Source: Madurella fahalii | Lineage: Eukaryota > Ascomycota > Sordariomycetes > Sordariales | Reading direction: 5' to 3' | NCBI GenBank assembly: GCA_029876055.1 | Contig: CM056875.1 | Coordinates: 7,527,001 to 7,591,000, forward strand | Length of the DNA stretch: 64,000 bases | Shown here: piece by piece, positions 1 through 11,800 of the stretch | Position numbering within the stretch: the first letter of the stretch is position 1 | How the letters are laid out: each line of letters opens with the position of its first letter | Notes under the pieces: generated by a model | Database searches by the model: none | What the model saw: only the letters and a program-made list of their open reading frames with translations | Told to the model about the DNA's origin: nothing | Made by a program: the position numbers and the translations under genes

Positions 1-818
1 CTTGCGTACTGGGTCCAATGGGAAGCGCCAACAATGGCAACGCAGAGTAGGATGTTGCTCGTCGTCCCTTGCCTTGACGTGCCTCCGCCGCCCAGCGTCA
101 ACGAGATCACGACCTGCGCCAGATCCAAGATGAACTGTTGCACCGGCGCCCAGAGAAATAGCCAGATGCCCAACATGATCACGTCCATACATATCAGGGT
201 CGTCAGGGAAGGGGTCCCTTGGTTGCCATCAAAGATATCGGCAATGCTAAGCCCAGAGCTAGTGGTCACCGGGGGAACGAAGGTGAGGAGGGTGAAGAGC
301 ATGTAGATGGTGGCCAACACGGCGGGCGACACCTGCATGAGGATGATCAGGATGGCGATGGTGTCGTGAAGGGGGCACGATCGGAGGACGGTGATGGCAA
401 GGTCCAAGGGGCCGGGGTCGCGGTGCACGTTGGTATTCTTGGCATCGTTGACGTCGATCCGGCGATGAGCTTCCTCGGGGACGGCATGTGCGAGAGGTGC
501 GGGTAACGACTCGGCCGAGGACGACTCGGAATAGGTGGTGCCTAGGGAACCCCTCCGCACCAGCTCGGCTGCCTTGCGCTCGGGGGCCATGTCGTCGGGA
601 TGCGCAGGGGAACCGTTCGCAGTAACGGGCACGGGCGGTACGGGCGGCGCACCGGCACTGTCAACGACGGTCTTGAAGCCACCATCGAGCTGGCCCTGGC
701 TCTTCTGCTTGACGACTCGCTTGCCGGGGCCTACCAGGCCATTCTCGTGGCGGGTGTCGCGCTGGCTGCTTGCTCCCTGGTGTCGCTTTCCTGAATTTGA
801 CGCGCGAGGCATGCGCAT
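1..818 (-). CDS. Unidentified fungal multi-pass membrane protein, N-terminal part (cut by the window edge)
   Basis: The minus strand stays open from an ATG at 818 (a second at 812) to the left edge, so about 272 N-terminal residues are visible and the C-terminus is missing. The first ~150 residues are polar and low-complexity, rich in Arg, Lys, Ser and Pro, beginning MRMPRASNSGKRHQG. From about residue 150 the chain becomes strongly hydrophobic, with segments such as TIAILIILMQVSPAVLATIYML, then VIMLGIWLFLWAPVQQFIL and a following ILLCVAIVGAS, which I read as at least three membrane spans after a cytosolic tail. An in-frame stop lies at about 998, so the coding region does not begin further upstream without an intron. 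I do not recognise the family and give no function. The plus-strand frames over the same bases look like shadows. Confidence 0.6.
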   Translation of the reverse strand, partial: MRMPRASNSGKRHQGASSQRDTRHENGLVGPGKRVVKQKSQGQLDGGFKTVVDSAGAPPVPPVPVTANGSPAHPDDMAPERKAAELVRRGSLGTTYSESSSAESLPAPLAHAVPEEAHRRIDVNDAKNTNVHRDPGPLDLAITVLRSCPLHDTIAILIILMQVSPAVLATIYMLFTLLTFVPPVTTSSGLSIADIFDGNQGTPSLTTLICMDVIMLGIWLFLWAPVQQFILDLAQVVISLTLGGGGTSRQGTTSNILLCVAIVGASHWTQYA

Positions 819-3800
819 CCGCTGACCCAGAAGCTTGTTCTGAGCCAGCCCAGCACCGGGTTGAGCGTGAGGTGGCGGCGGGAACCGGAAATCGGAGAGA
901 CGGTCGCTTGCTTCCCAACGCTCCGGGGCGACAACGCTAGGCGGACAAGATGGCGGCCGGGCCCGGATCGCAGGTGGACAGGATATCGTGTGTCGTCATG
1001 CACCGCCGCCGCAACGGAGAACCTAGAAACCGAGGTTGAGGCGTGGAATATGCTTCGGAGATGCTAAGGGTTGCGGGTTTGAGGCGACGCAGGGCGGTTT
1101 GAGTTTAAAAGGAGAAAAGCGGATTTTTGGATTGGCGGCTGAGGATTTAGGTGCGTAGGCACAGTGTCAGCTCAGCGCACTCGGCGCTGGAAACAAGCAG
1201 CAGGGACCCCCAGTGGGCCAACCGACTGATGCTCAAATTAGTACTTTTAAGTCGCTCCAGCGCTGCGGCGACCGGAGCCACACCGATTCCCCGCCGCCGC
1301 CGAATGCAAGGTACACGGTGGTACATGCCTGCAAGGTCGCCAAGATGGTTGCATTCCTTCCGCACAGATGAGTCAGGCTCCCGAATAAGCTTCTTCGACT
1401 TCCAAGAGTCCCTTAAGATTTCGCGGGTATCTACAGATGGTGTTGTGGACTTGTTTGCAGCGCGATGGGATGCAAGGTCCGGCGTCTCCAATCGCTGTTT
1501 CCCTGGCCCGCTCTCCCTGCCCAGGGCGGCTCTGTTTGGCTGAACCTGCCTGTCCGCAACGACGGGAGGCGGGTTGGAAGCAACGCTTTGAACTCGACGG
1601 AGGAAACCGTGGCTCGCATCTGGACGCTTCGGGCTCAATTACAGGCTGCTGGCACCCGGGGCGCGGGAGTGCATCGAGCGATCGGCCAAACAAGAAGGTC
1701 ACTGGCTGTTGCACGGGCTGTTTCCGGTCCGATGGCTCTCTAGCTCGAGCCAGCAATCCCGAAAGCAATCCCGAACGCCACCAAAAAGAAACAGAAACTG
1801 TTCAGCAAACCGCCAAGCAGTTCCCATTATCCCGCAGCATCATGAGGTTGCCTATCAACCAACCCGTCAACCCAACGTCTGCCCAAAGGGCCTCGACTGG
1901 GTCATGCTGGGCATGTGCGGAGTGTTATCTATCCGCACGTGCGGCATTACTAACGGAGGCTTTTGCGGTCGACAGGGAGGCACCAACTTAACTACCGAAG
2001 TAATTAGGGCGCATCAACGAATCAAACAACAACATCCATCTGCGGGGAGACGGTACAATGGCAATATCAACGTCGATCACTGCTCACTATCCGCGACTGC
2101 GGCATGCGCTGACAACACCATCCGAGCCTGCTGCATCCCAACGGCCTGCCGCGGCCAATCTCGAATTAATTTGTTTCCCCGATTCGAAACATGCTGCGAT
2201 CATGTGTTGTCAAAAGCAAAGGCGGGCTTCAATGCGGCACCGGATCCCACCTGCAAGGCAAAAGTTGGACTCCACCTCATAGAAGAGCCTTTCGAAGAGA
2301 CTTTCGTAGAGATGGAGCCAGCTTGACAGCAGGTTCCAGGTATATCCTCGCTTCTTCGTGTCTCGGTTCCGTCGCCGGCGGCAAGACACTGCAAGGGTCC
2401 TATCGTCCCTTCTAACGAACAACCGAACAGGACGCGGAAGGATGAGCGACGAGAACAGCAGATCAAAATTGGCCCTTCCCCCGCAACCCCTCCAAGCGCA
2501 GCTCCCGTGGGCGAGTGAAGACAAGTTGAGCCTCTGGCGGCAGAGCGTTGACCTCCATTTCGGCATTTACGTGACATCCGACTCGTCGGATTGGACCAGG
2601 CCGATGCTTGGCCCGCCTCATCTCTTCATGGCATATCCACCCGCACTCTAGTTTTTCTCCCTTGTCCGCGTGCAAGTCATATCTTCGGACAGGAGACGCG
2701 CTCTGCAGTAGTGCCGTTGCATTCTCACATCTCACCTTCGTCTGCCGTCCGCTACATGAGAAGAACGCATGCTCAAAGAGCTTGGCAGAACGATCTCTTG
2801 GCCATGTCCCCCATGCAGAGGTGCCCGATATCCCTACCTGGATGTCTGCTATGATTGGATTTGAGCCGTTTGTGCTGTGGGGTTCTGGGTGGCATGATCT
2901 CCGGGCACCTTGGCCGGCCCAGAGCAGACAGGTTTTCTTTCCTCGCAGCGAAACCCCGAACTGCCTCCGGATTACTCCGCCAGAGCCGCCGCGACCAATT
3001 GCATCAAGGCCGGAGCTGTATACCACAGTAAGGACTTGAGCGTTTGGTTTAAGGGCTTCTCATTACGAGATATCATTCAGTCCTCTCGGCCTGCCTGCCT
3101 GCCGGCGACTGGCCCTTCAACCATGAGCAATCGGTGAACTTCGGCATCTGTCACTACCCATCCTTGACCTATATCGATACGAGCTTAATAAGGTGACACA
3201 ACGTAACACTCGGCGCCAGATATGGTAACATTCACCCGTGCCAATCATGAAGTTCTTCAACGCCGCGTGAGGCTGGGCCACCCAACCGCTCTTCCTTGTC
3301 GTAACCATGACCCAAGAAGTCCGTCAGTGTTCTTCCCCCTGAAATAAAGGAAGCGGCTACACAGTATCCCTCTGTGCGACCCTTTGAGTTTAAAGTCCGT
3401 GTGGGGTCCTCTCCTGCAAGCTGGGCTGCCTGGTACAGTATGGTCGTGTGCAACTTGGAGCTAAAGGGGATTTGATCGGGTGACCGACTCTCGAAGCTCG
3501 GTATGAGTTCTGGCGCCTGATGCCAGGGGGTCTCAATTACACGGAAATTCCCATCTCACGGTCCAGACAGGAAACTAGTTGCTCTATTATCACATCCCAA
3601 AGTGGAAACGGTCATTGCCTCCTTGCTTCTTCATATCTCCTGTTCTTTAGTCATTGTTATCATCACCCTCTCTCCCTTTACTCTTTGTGTCCTTCTTTTC
3701 ATTTTGTCATTCGTTCTTGTGTTTACCGTTGTAGCTTAAGTGCGGCTACCTCCTAATAATACAAACTGTCAATAGTCGATAGGGGAGATGCAAGAGTGCT

Positions 3801-3959
3801 CCAACCGCCACATCGCGCCGAAGCCGACTAGTAACATATTACTCAACATCCACCGGATAATCGGATGACCACTTCTAGTTCTATTCTACGAGTTGCAAAT
3901 ACAGCCTTACACACGGTGTCTATTCCAGAAGCAAACAGCAGGCTTCGAGACTGAACAAA
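819..3959. other. Gene-poor spacer, 3.1 kb
   Basis: Several overlapping open frames of 60-205 codons occur on both strands, but none has a recognisable motif, hydrophobic profile or splice-linked continuation, and they disagree in frame. I see no gene here. It contains the upstream region of the membrane protein (left end) and the 3' flank of the thioesterase gene (right end). Confidence 0.5.
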
Positions 3960-5046
3960 TCATGTGCTGCTCTTTGCACTCCCCAGATCTTCAACAGCAT
4001 CGGGTCTATTCCACGTCTCCTTCTCCAGTGCCTCCACCGACGAGATCAGTTCCCATATCCGCGTCCTCGCCCTCAACGTTTCTTGCTCCTGCAACTTCCA
4101 CGTTTCTATAAACTGCTCTAGCATGAAGCTCGGCATGCTGGTCTTCCCGGACGCCTTGTAGTCGTAAATGACAATGTCCTCTTCTAGTCGCGCAGAGATT
4201 CTCCTGTGCTGGTGCGATAGGACGATGCAGTCGAGGAAGAAGGAGCTCGGGGCGGGATCCCCTTCAGGCTTGGATCGCAGTTTGTGATAGACCGAGATCT
4301 TGTCGGGGTATACCATCGGCTGCAGGGAGTTTAAGTGTTAGTTATGTAACATTCTCAAAGGTTGAAGAGCTCAAGTGGGAGGGTGACACGTACAAACTTA
4401 AAATCCGCCTTCAGGCTCCGCATAATTAAACCAGTCGACCTCGGAGACATCAACTCCCTCCACTGGTCCCGATGCGCCGAGTCGACGTGGACCGCAAAAT
4501 TCGTGATCCAGTTTACGCGCGCCGACTCGGCAAAGCGGTAGTAATTAACATTATTGACGTGCCCCTGATCAGTCCAGTAGTCAGCGCGGTCCGTAATACA
4601 ACAGTAAGCTGGTAGGCACCCACAAATGTATCCATCTCACCCCAAGCGATCTCCCTCGCCTCGAGCCCGCGCCGCCCGCCCGTCAGGAACCCCTCGCTTC
4701 CCGCAAGCAGCTCCTTCCACTCTGTCGCCAGGGCGCCGAGCACCGACCCCGCTCGCGAAATCTGCTGTCTGTCACAGCCAAATATGATGCACTTGCCCAC
4801 CCGGGCGCGCAGCTCGGCGATCCATCGCGACGGAGGCGGCGGCGGGAGTCTAGAGGTCGAGTCTGAGCTCGGGCGAGCCGCGGAGACGGAGAATAGCCGG
4901 CGCGGGTATAGAGATGCTAATGTAGGCTGCTGAATCGAGGCGCGGCACACGCTCTCGACGAGCTTCGCGCGCCCCGGTGACGGGAGGAGGGTAGGCATCG
5001 TGGGCGGCAGGGGCGGGGTGGGGGATGGGCGTTCCGACGGCGGCAC
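3960..5046 (-). CDS. Hotdog-fold thioesterase-like protein, probably mitochondrial
   Basis: Three exons, 4624-5046, 4394-4564 and 3960-4319, joined by introns 4565-4623 (59 nt, GTGGGT...CAG) and 4320-4393 (74 nt, GTACGT...CAG), give 317 residues. Splicing restores one continuous frame through WGEMDTFGHVNNVNYYRF, the classic 4HBT/hotdog start in which an Asp/Gly-His-Val-Asn stretch packs on the long helix; the later block has KADFKFPMVYPDKISVYHKL and LSHQHRRISARLEEDIVIYDY, as in the acyl-CoA thioesterase-like family of fungi. The first ~50 residues are rich in Pro, Ser and Arg with few acids, consistent with mitochondrial import; an internal Met at residue 17 (4998) is an alternative start. 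The likely role is hydrolysis of an acyl thioester; substrate is unknown. It is divergent from the LYR gene 570 bp away. Confidence 0.82.
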
Positions 5047-5613
5047 ACGTCAATTGGTCGAAAGGATGGAATGAAAGCCTTGGCTGATTCAAATGTAGTT
5101 CAATTGTTTTGTTTACTCGTTTAACCGGTGAGTCCTAGACCTAGCAATGTCAGGTTTCCTGGGGTCGTGGCCGCTCGGTCAGCCATCCCCCAGTCCCGGC
5201 GATGTCGCCATCACCTCGGAGTCTCGGCAGGGCGGGGAGCACAGGAAGTGGGGCGTCCCTGCCTTCGCCGATGCCACCCGGTCGAGCTCAACCGGGGCCT
5301 GAAATCAGCATTGGGTTTGGCCTAGTCAAACCATTGGTTTTTGAAAACAAGAATTTGTAGTGATCCCGGTCTCAGTCAAGACAGGCAGTGGCCTCTTGTG
5401 CTGTTACCACTGTGCCCGATAAGATAAGTCCTGGCATGTCGTCACCTGGGCACTGGAGCTGCTTGAACCATTCGACCCCAATTCAACCTCAGAGCGATAA
5501 GCGCAACCACTGTGTCTCTTCGCTCCCTAGCCCAAGCCTCGCCGCCGGACCTCGCGATGATTGGAGTATAGCGATTGATCAATAAGATATATCTACTGGC
5601 TCTCTCAAACACG
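5047..5613. promoter_or_regulatory. Divergent promoter region between the thioesterase and LYR genes
   Basis: 567 bp separate the two start codons, so both promoters must lie here. I see no clear TATA box close to either ATG; the stretch near 5580-5590 (AATAAGATATAT) could serve the plus-strand gene. No coding frame in it is convincing. Confidence 0.4.
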
Positions 5614-6158
5614 ATGCCGCCAGCTCCGAATCCAGAGCTGAGGAGCCAAGTCATTGCCATTTACAAACGCAAGTTTTCTCCTGCCTCTCTCCACACCGTG
5701 CAAGTCGTCTCGCACCAGTTACGTCGGATAATATACCCCGTTTCAAGTACTATTAGTGACCTAGGCGTTCGACATAACACCCGCATGAGCAGAGGATCAT
5801 GCATTCTCAAGCGTCCGGTTCGCTTTGCTTACACACCTCATCCGCAGAGCTCCTCTTCCTCGGCCGAGACTACCCCCTAGGCTACGACTACTTCCGGCCG
5901 CGGCTACACCGCGCCTTCATGGCAAATGCACATGTCACGGATGAAGAGCAAATCAGGAAAGGAATCGCACGTGCCGAGTTTGTCAGGAAAGGTAGGTTGG
6001 TCGATGTGTCCTTGCACAGGTTTCCCCTGGGGCCTGGTATACCCAACCTTCGTATGGGCATACAAAACAAAGTGCACTATCTTTTCGTTGAACTACCTTG
6101 GCCCGGTTATGGCTAACCTGATGCCATCAAACTACGCACAGAGATCGAGGCGCTGTAA
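5614..6158 (+). CDS. LYR-motif protein of the LYRM5/ETFRF1 type
   Basis: Three exons, 5614-5668, 5848-5991 and 6142-6158, encode 71 residues. The spliced frame reads ...LRSQVIAIYKQLLFLGRDYP, then LGYDYFRPRLHRAF and ending EFVRKEIEAL, which lines up with the known family pattern 'LYKNLLYLGRDYP..DYF...EFV.KELEAL' of LYRM5, the small mitochondrial matrix protein that removes FAD from electron-transfer flavoprotein. Intron 1 (5669-5847, 179 nt) must use a GC donor: the exon ends TACAAAC and is followed by GCAAGT, and its acceptor is CCGCAG. Intron 2 (5992-6141) is ordinary, GTAGGT...CACAG. The TAA stop sits inside GTAAGT, a perfect donor, while animal relatives continue after this point, so a further short 3' exon is possible; I could not find a convincing one. 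The function is inferred from family similarity only. Confidence 0.78.
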
Positions 6159-6719
6159 GTGAGACACCAATCTGCCCTTCATCTTCCCTAGCTTTTCTTC
6201 CAAGCCTAATAAAAAAGCACAAACCAAAACCATCCATTCCTATTCTATTCACAGGAGATGCTCCCATTTCGCGAGCAAGAGAGAAAATGATACAAGAACA
6301 ACATCCGCAGTACATGGTCAACACCAGCCTATGACACAACACCCTATCGGAACATCCAATCTCCTTTCCTATCTTTCCTTCCGTCATCTCTCCCAACCCG
6401 TAACTCTTCCCAGAGGCTAACCTTTCCATACCTCTAGGTACTATCTCAAACGATATCGGACACTGAGAAAGAGATATGACGGGGCATAGACTTCTTCCGC
6501 GTAAAATAGCCTTGTGACAGCAAAGCCAAGCGTGCACCGGCGTTGGGTATCGGCATGCCAGAACCGAAAGAGAAACAACGACAAAGAAACACAATCAGTT
6601 GCCGTAGCCTTGCGTCAGCGAGAAAACGATGCATGTACACACGTAGAACAGCCTCCTAAAGGACTCAGCCGAAAACTAAGACTCCTCCGGGCCGCCACGC
6701 GCTCCAATCTTACCGGCCC
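6159..6719. other. Convergent 3' spacer
   Basis: Lies between the LYR gene and the methyltransferase, which converge. Mostly AT-richer sequence expected of 3' UTRs. A missing last exon of the LYR gene could be in the first 200 bases. I see no other gene. Confidence 0.4.
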
Positions 6720-8828
6720 TCATCGCTTCCTCGCCCACCAAGCCCCAACCTCAAGACACTCCCCCCAGCTGGTGCCATTCTCCCTCACCAAATCATTCAT
6801 CATCTTCCCCACCCACGCGTCCCACTCGTCCTGGCTCTTGCCGCTGACCTCCCGCAGCACGGGCTCGAAGCTCTGGATCTGGCCGACAACCGTCATCAGG
6901 GCCGTCCTCCTCAGCGCGGCCGCCGTGGGGTTCAGCGTCCTGCCCGCGCCGCCTCCCCCCTCCCCTCCCGCACCATCCTTCCCGCCGCCTCCAAACAGCC
7001 TCCTCGCCTTGGTCTCGATATAGCTCTTCCCGTCCTTGGTCACCACGCCGCCGACGCCCTCCCTCTCCCACCGCACCTCGGACAGCGGCACGGCCAGCCG
7101 CCTGCTCCCGACCTCCTTGAGCGCCTCGGCCTCCTGGATCAGCAGCGGGCCGATGACGGTGCAGGGCATGGGGCAGATGGCGCGGGCATCCAGCGCGCGC
7201 GAGATCCACCCGTTGTACTCGACGAGGTAGTTGTTGAGCGGCGTGCTGAGCGGGGTGTTGGCCGTCATGACGTAGGCGCCCATGGCGAAGGCGGCTCTGT
7301 GCTCGTCTTCCTCGGTGCTGTTGCTACCACTACCAGCACTGGTGGCGGCGGCGGTAGTGGTAGTATTGTCGGTGTCATTGTCGGGGGATGGTTGTTGTTC
7401 TTCTTGTTGTTGCTGTTGTTGCTGCTGTTCAATGCCGTCTTCGGCGGTTGTTGTTGTGGAAGATGATGACGTAGTAGGAGTCTCGGGCACGTGCGGTCGC
7501 AACATGCGGATGGTGTGATCCGTCTCCCAGATCTCGACCGTCCCGCCCGGGGTGAGGATGCGGATGTACTCATCCATGAGACCCTGCTGTAGCGCCGTGG
7601 GGGTGGCGAGGCCCATGTCTTTGACCATGACAAAGTCGAAGGAGGCGTCTGGGAATGGTAGAGGGAGCTTCCGGATATCGTGCTGTACGAAGCGCCAATT
7701 CATGTCCTTATCAGGCCGGGTATCTGTTTCTGCCGCGGATGGTGATAGTGTTGATGATGACGACGATGATGATATCCCCGGGCCACCTGATGTCGGCGCG
7801 ATGGGGACAATGTCGATTCCGGTAAAGGATACGTTTCTGTGCAATCCCCGCTCCTCGTAGTACCTATAGCACATCATGCTCCAGAACCCGGTCCCGCAGC
7901 CGACTTCCAAGACGCGCGACGGGGGTTTGGTGGCGAATGCCGGTGAGCATATTGGGCGTCCGTGTAGCTGCATCAAGAGCATTGTCTTCAGACTCTGGTG
8001 GTGGATCTCTTCTAGGTCGACGGGCAGGGGATATGACAAGGTCGGATCGGAGAGGTAGGTTCGTCCGTTGCGGACAATGAACGGACGGTGGTGGTAGGCA
8101 GCCGCCTCGCTGGGATGGTGTTCGCTCGAGTGCATCGTGCGGCTGCTCGCCGTTGTGATTCCCGAGACGCTGGACACGCTCTCGGCCCGAGGAAGGCCTG
8201 AGCTCCCCGATACCTTTGAAGCCGCGCCAAGCTCGGGGAACATGGCGGCGTGTTGCAGCGTCTGCATCCGGCGATCCGGGAAGACGGCGAGGGAGGGGAC
8301 ACCAGCAGAGGGGTTGCCGACGGCGCCCGGAGTGGTGGCGCTCGCAGAGGCCGGCGTGCGGGCGGAAGCTGGCTCCGAGGTGGTGCCAGCACTAGGGTAT
8401 CGGAAGGCGGCGTCCTGGGTGTTGAGACGGGGCGTCGCCGGGAGCTGCTTCTCCTGGTAGTACTTGGCTGGCGCGGACATGCGTTCCCGGGTCTGGTCGC
8501 GCGGGAGTGCACGGCCTGTTGCGCCAGATGTCACGATTGCGGGTGTAGCGTCGACCCCGGCTCCGCTGGCATCGAGGCCGGCCGGCGGCTGTTGGAGCCA
8601 GCTCAAGCTGTGCGGCGACGGCTGATGCTCGGTCCGGCCGCTGCTGGATGTGCTTGCGCTATTGGTCCTGGCGTGGCTGGGGATGCGCGATCGCTTCTTA
8701 GTCGTCGTTCCAGACGTCGAATTGGCGCGAGCTGGCCCCTTTGACCGGTGGGAATGGGGAGAGTGCGGCTCGACTTGGTAGGAGGCGTAGGGAGCCTTGG
8801 CGGCTGCGTATCCCGAGAGAAACTCCAT
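6720..8828 (-). CDS. SAM-dependent methyltransferase, TAM-type, with low-complexity insertions
   Basis: A single uninterrupted frame of 702 residues. The first ~220 residues are Ser/Thr/Pro/Ala-rich and probably disordered. Around residue 306 comes VLEVGCGTGFWSMMCYRYYE, the glycine-rich motif I of class I methyltransferases, followed by FTGIDIVPIAP (motif II acidic residue), WRFVQHDIRKLPLPFPDASFDFV (motif III and IV) and LMDEYIRILTPGGTVEIWETD (motif V/VI). This order matches fungal 'TAM domain' methyltransferases. Two low-complexity insertions split the fold: a Ser run after the second strand and a Gln-rich/Asp-Thr-rich block at about residues 455-510. A Gly-rich loop precedes the C-terminal helices. 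The substrate is not predictable: relatives include regulators and small-molecule enzymes. Start at 8828 (MEFLSGYAAAKAPY) is the first ATG of the frame. Confidence 0.85.
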   Translation of the reverse strand: MEFLSGYAAAKAPYASYQVEPHSPHSHRSKGPARANSTSGTTTKKRSRIPSHARTNSASTSSSGRTEHQPSPHSLSWLQQPPAGLDASGAGVDATPAIVTSGATGRALPRDQTRERMSAPAKYYQEKQLPATPRLNTQDAAFRYPSAGTTSEPASARTPASASATTPGAVGNPSAGVPSLAVFPDRRMQTLQHAAMFPELGAASKVSGSSGLPRAESVSSVSGITTASSRTMHSSEHHPSEAAAYHHRPFIVRNGRTYLSDPTLSYPLPVDLEEIHHQSLKTMLLMQLHGRPICSPAFATKPPSRVLEVGCGTGFWSMMCYRYYEERGLHRNVSFTGIDIVPIAPTSGGPGISSSSSSSTLSPSAAETDTRPDKDMNWRFVQHDIRKLPLPFPDASFDFVMVKDMGLATPTALQQGLMDEYIRILTPGGTVEIWETDHTIRMLRPHVPETPTTSSSSTTTTAEDGIEQQQQQQQQEEQQPSPDNDTDNTTTTAAATSAGSGSNSTEEDEHRAAFAMGAYVMTANTPLSTPLNNYLVEYNGWISRALDARAICPMPCTVIGPLLIQEAEALKEVGSRRLAVPLSEVRWEREGVGGVVTKDGKSYIETKARRLFGGGGKDGAGGEGGGGAGRTLNPTAAALRRTALMTVVGQIQSFEPVLREVSGKSQDEWDAWVGKMMNDLVRENGTSWGECLEVGAWWARKR

Positions 8829-11800
8829 GCTTGCCGCTGCGGTCCAGGCGAAACTTTTTTTTTCATCTATGGGCGCGGCAGGGGGTTGCTGCCGCGGGAC
8901 GGGGGGTGGGCGTGCCCCGCCTTAGCTGCCCGTGGCACCTTGTTCCGGTGTGTTTGATGCTGCTGCTGCAGCTGAGGGCGGCGCCACTGCACTGGACGCG
9001 TGCCGCTAGACGGTTAGATTGACAGGGCGGCGTGGTTTAGGTTCCAGCGCCTCCTCCCGCCCCGTCCGGATCCCTCGCTCCGGTAAGGGGAGAATAGGGG
9101 CGCATGCGAGTAAATTGGGTCCGTCTCCTTTTCGCCCCCGCCGACCTTCCGCATTCAACAAAAAGACCGCACACTCTCAAGGCACCTCCCCTGGCCTCCC
9201 GAGAGAACAGGAAAACGGCCGAGCCGATCAACGGGTATGCCGATTGACACGACCCCCTTTCTAGAAGCCTTCCAAGTTTCTCGGCCTGTTTCGGGTCCCT
9301 GTAGCTCGGTGCTCCCCCCCGGTAGGCTCGGTGAGGCGCTGTCGGATTCCTTGGCCGGCCTGCAAATTGCCCCGGTGATAAATCCTCTTTGTGTCCCGAC
9401 GATACAGTCCGCCCTTCTCTTCACACCCGGTCTGGCCGACCGTTTCCTCAGATGACCGGTTCCCTGCCGAGATGACACGTCTCCCCCACTAGTGGGACCG
9501 TGGCCGACAAAAGCAAAGAGGAAGGACAAAAATGCTCAGAGCAGCCGGGGGTCACTCCGTCGGCATCCGCCGGGATGGGCGGCGTGGTTGGGGGCTGTTC
9601 AGTCGCCTGACCCGACGTCTGAGGCCAGGATGCAACTGCTTTGAACTCGGCGTCCGTTCTCAACGTTCTCCAGACGGCGGCTTCGTCACCACTCATGGTC
9701 AATTCAGGGATACCCTCGCCAACAATTGTCGCGGGATGCTGCCGTGCATGTCGCGAAACCGGTAACGCCACGCGCAGCGAACTGATCACGATGTTGGGCT
9801 TGGATGGATCCTCACAGGCGCTCCTCCCGGTCGACAGAAAGATGGCGATCGAACGAACAGGCCCAGTTCGACGCAAGTGGGGTCGGGGAGGTGGACGGTC
9901 CGAACACGAGAGAAGCCCAAGTTGGCGATATCCAGCGTGGGGTTCCAGCTTGCAGTCGCGTGTGTTATTTTATGTCTCTAGGTCCAATTCGAAATGAAAA
10001 GAGACCAAAAAAGGACGGCCAGCAGCCTCTCGAGCAATCTTGTTGGGAGTTGGACACATTGGACACGTTGGATGGAAAGACAGAAAATGGGCCCAGCCTG
10101 TTCTTATTAGGAAGACGAGACATATAATCCCCGATTGCACAACCATTCCTTTTACTATTTTTTTCTCTGCCTTTGGACCGCACACTTGCTCGATACGGTC
10201 CCATGACGGCCTCGTACCTTAGCCTCCCCTGTTCTGGGCGCCGGGTTCTCACCTTCCTCCCATTGCAGTTGCAAGTGGTGTGGAGCAGGGCAGAGGCAGC
10301 CTTTTCGGTCGGCTTCCCCGCACCGCAATTCTCCTCGTGGATTGGTTCTTTGGGCACTTCTGGGGAGCCCATTGCCTGCTCCCCTCCCTGCTCCGCGGCG
10401 CTCACAGACGCTGAATCAAGTCGCCTCCGGGACCGCTCATTGGCCTTGTGCCTGTAGTCCAGGGGCGTGGTCCTCTGCTTTGCAGAGGTTCCGCACGCTG
10501 ACTGCCAGACCGGCTGCCATCCCATGCTCGAACCATACTGCTTTGGAGGCTGGGCGGCGGGCATGCTGCAGCTCATATTCCTTCCGTGGCGACTTGACGA
10601 AGTTAGCGCCTGCGTCCATTGAACCACTCTGCAACGTCAACTGTCCATTCCACCAAGTTCTGTCCGAGCGGAAGAGTGGGAATTTCCGTCTCTCCAAGTC
10701 TCGGGCTTTGCCTTATCTTGTGATGATGCAATGATTGAGGGCTGGCTATATCGGCTCTTCCTGATGGCGTGTGTGTGTATTGCAACTGTGGGGATGTGGT
10801 GTCTTGCCACTTTGCGGCTTCATGCATGTGCAATGAGGAGCCAAAACCGTACACCATTCAACCACGGGCAATCTTTGGCGACATACCACGAGTTTGAGTT
10901 TCACCGGCTTATATTGAGGGTTTGTCTGGCCCGCATCTTCGGCTGGCTGTGCCGTGCAAATGCGTAATCGGCGCTCTGCAATTCGCAGTTGTAATCAATC
11001 CCACCGACCTACCTCGAGGTTCTCGACTTGGCGGCCAGAGGCGGACAGTTAGTTACAGCGCTGGCCGGCCCGGAAACACCTTATCCTGAAATGGGGACCT
11101 TCTCGGTCTCGCTGAGAAAACTAGCACCTTGAAAGCCCAGAGTAACTAAGCTCTGCCAGTCGCATGGAACCGTCAAACCGCTTGCGTGGTAGCGGTGCTG
11201 CCATGCTGCCATGCTGCCATGCTGAGCGCTGTCAAACGCTGTCAAACGCTGTCAGACACTGTCCAATGCCGCCGAAGCCCCAAAAGGCCGAGCTAATTAA
11301 ACCGCTGGGCTGCAGGGTGAGAAGCACAGACTGCTTCAGGGGTGAGCAACAAGGCTGAAGGGGGCCGGCTGCTCACGTGACCATATTATGTCAGCTGGCG
11401 ACAATGGCGGCCCATCCCGCAACGACTCCATCGAGGCGGGCACAACAGGAGGAGGCGGTTGACACGTACGGCTTCGTCGATCCAGACACATACATATCCT
11501 TCACTCGAGTATCCATTGGCAGGTTCCCCCCATTTTATCGCCATTACCAAGAGGTTGTTTGCACATTCCTTTTCGTAGGTGAGCGCGTTATGCAGCCAAA
11601 CACCACAGCAGACAGCTGCAGCATTCTGCGCCCTTCGATGTGGTTTCAACGTGCTGCAGCCATCCTGTCGCTCGCTCTCTTTGTCCTCCAGCCCCATCTT
11701 GACCACTTCTCACATCTCCCGCCAGGCAACTGAGACTCGTAATATCACTTCACCGTCCTGGCGCTGACTTGCGGGTTTCTCCGGAAAGAGCAGAAAAAGA

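Noticed and set aside
1147..1638. 163-codon minus-strand frame
   Set aside because: No recognisable domain and heavy overlap with opposite frames.
2463..3026. 187-codon minus-strand frame
   Set aside because: Cys/Arg/Gly-rich random-looking sequence, overlapped by equally long frames on the other strand.
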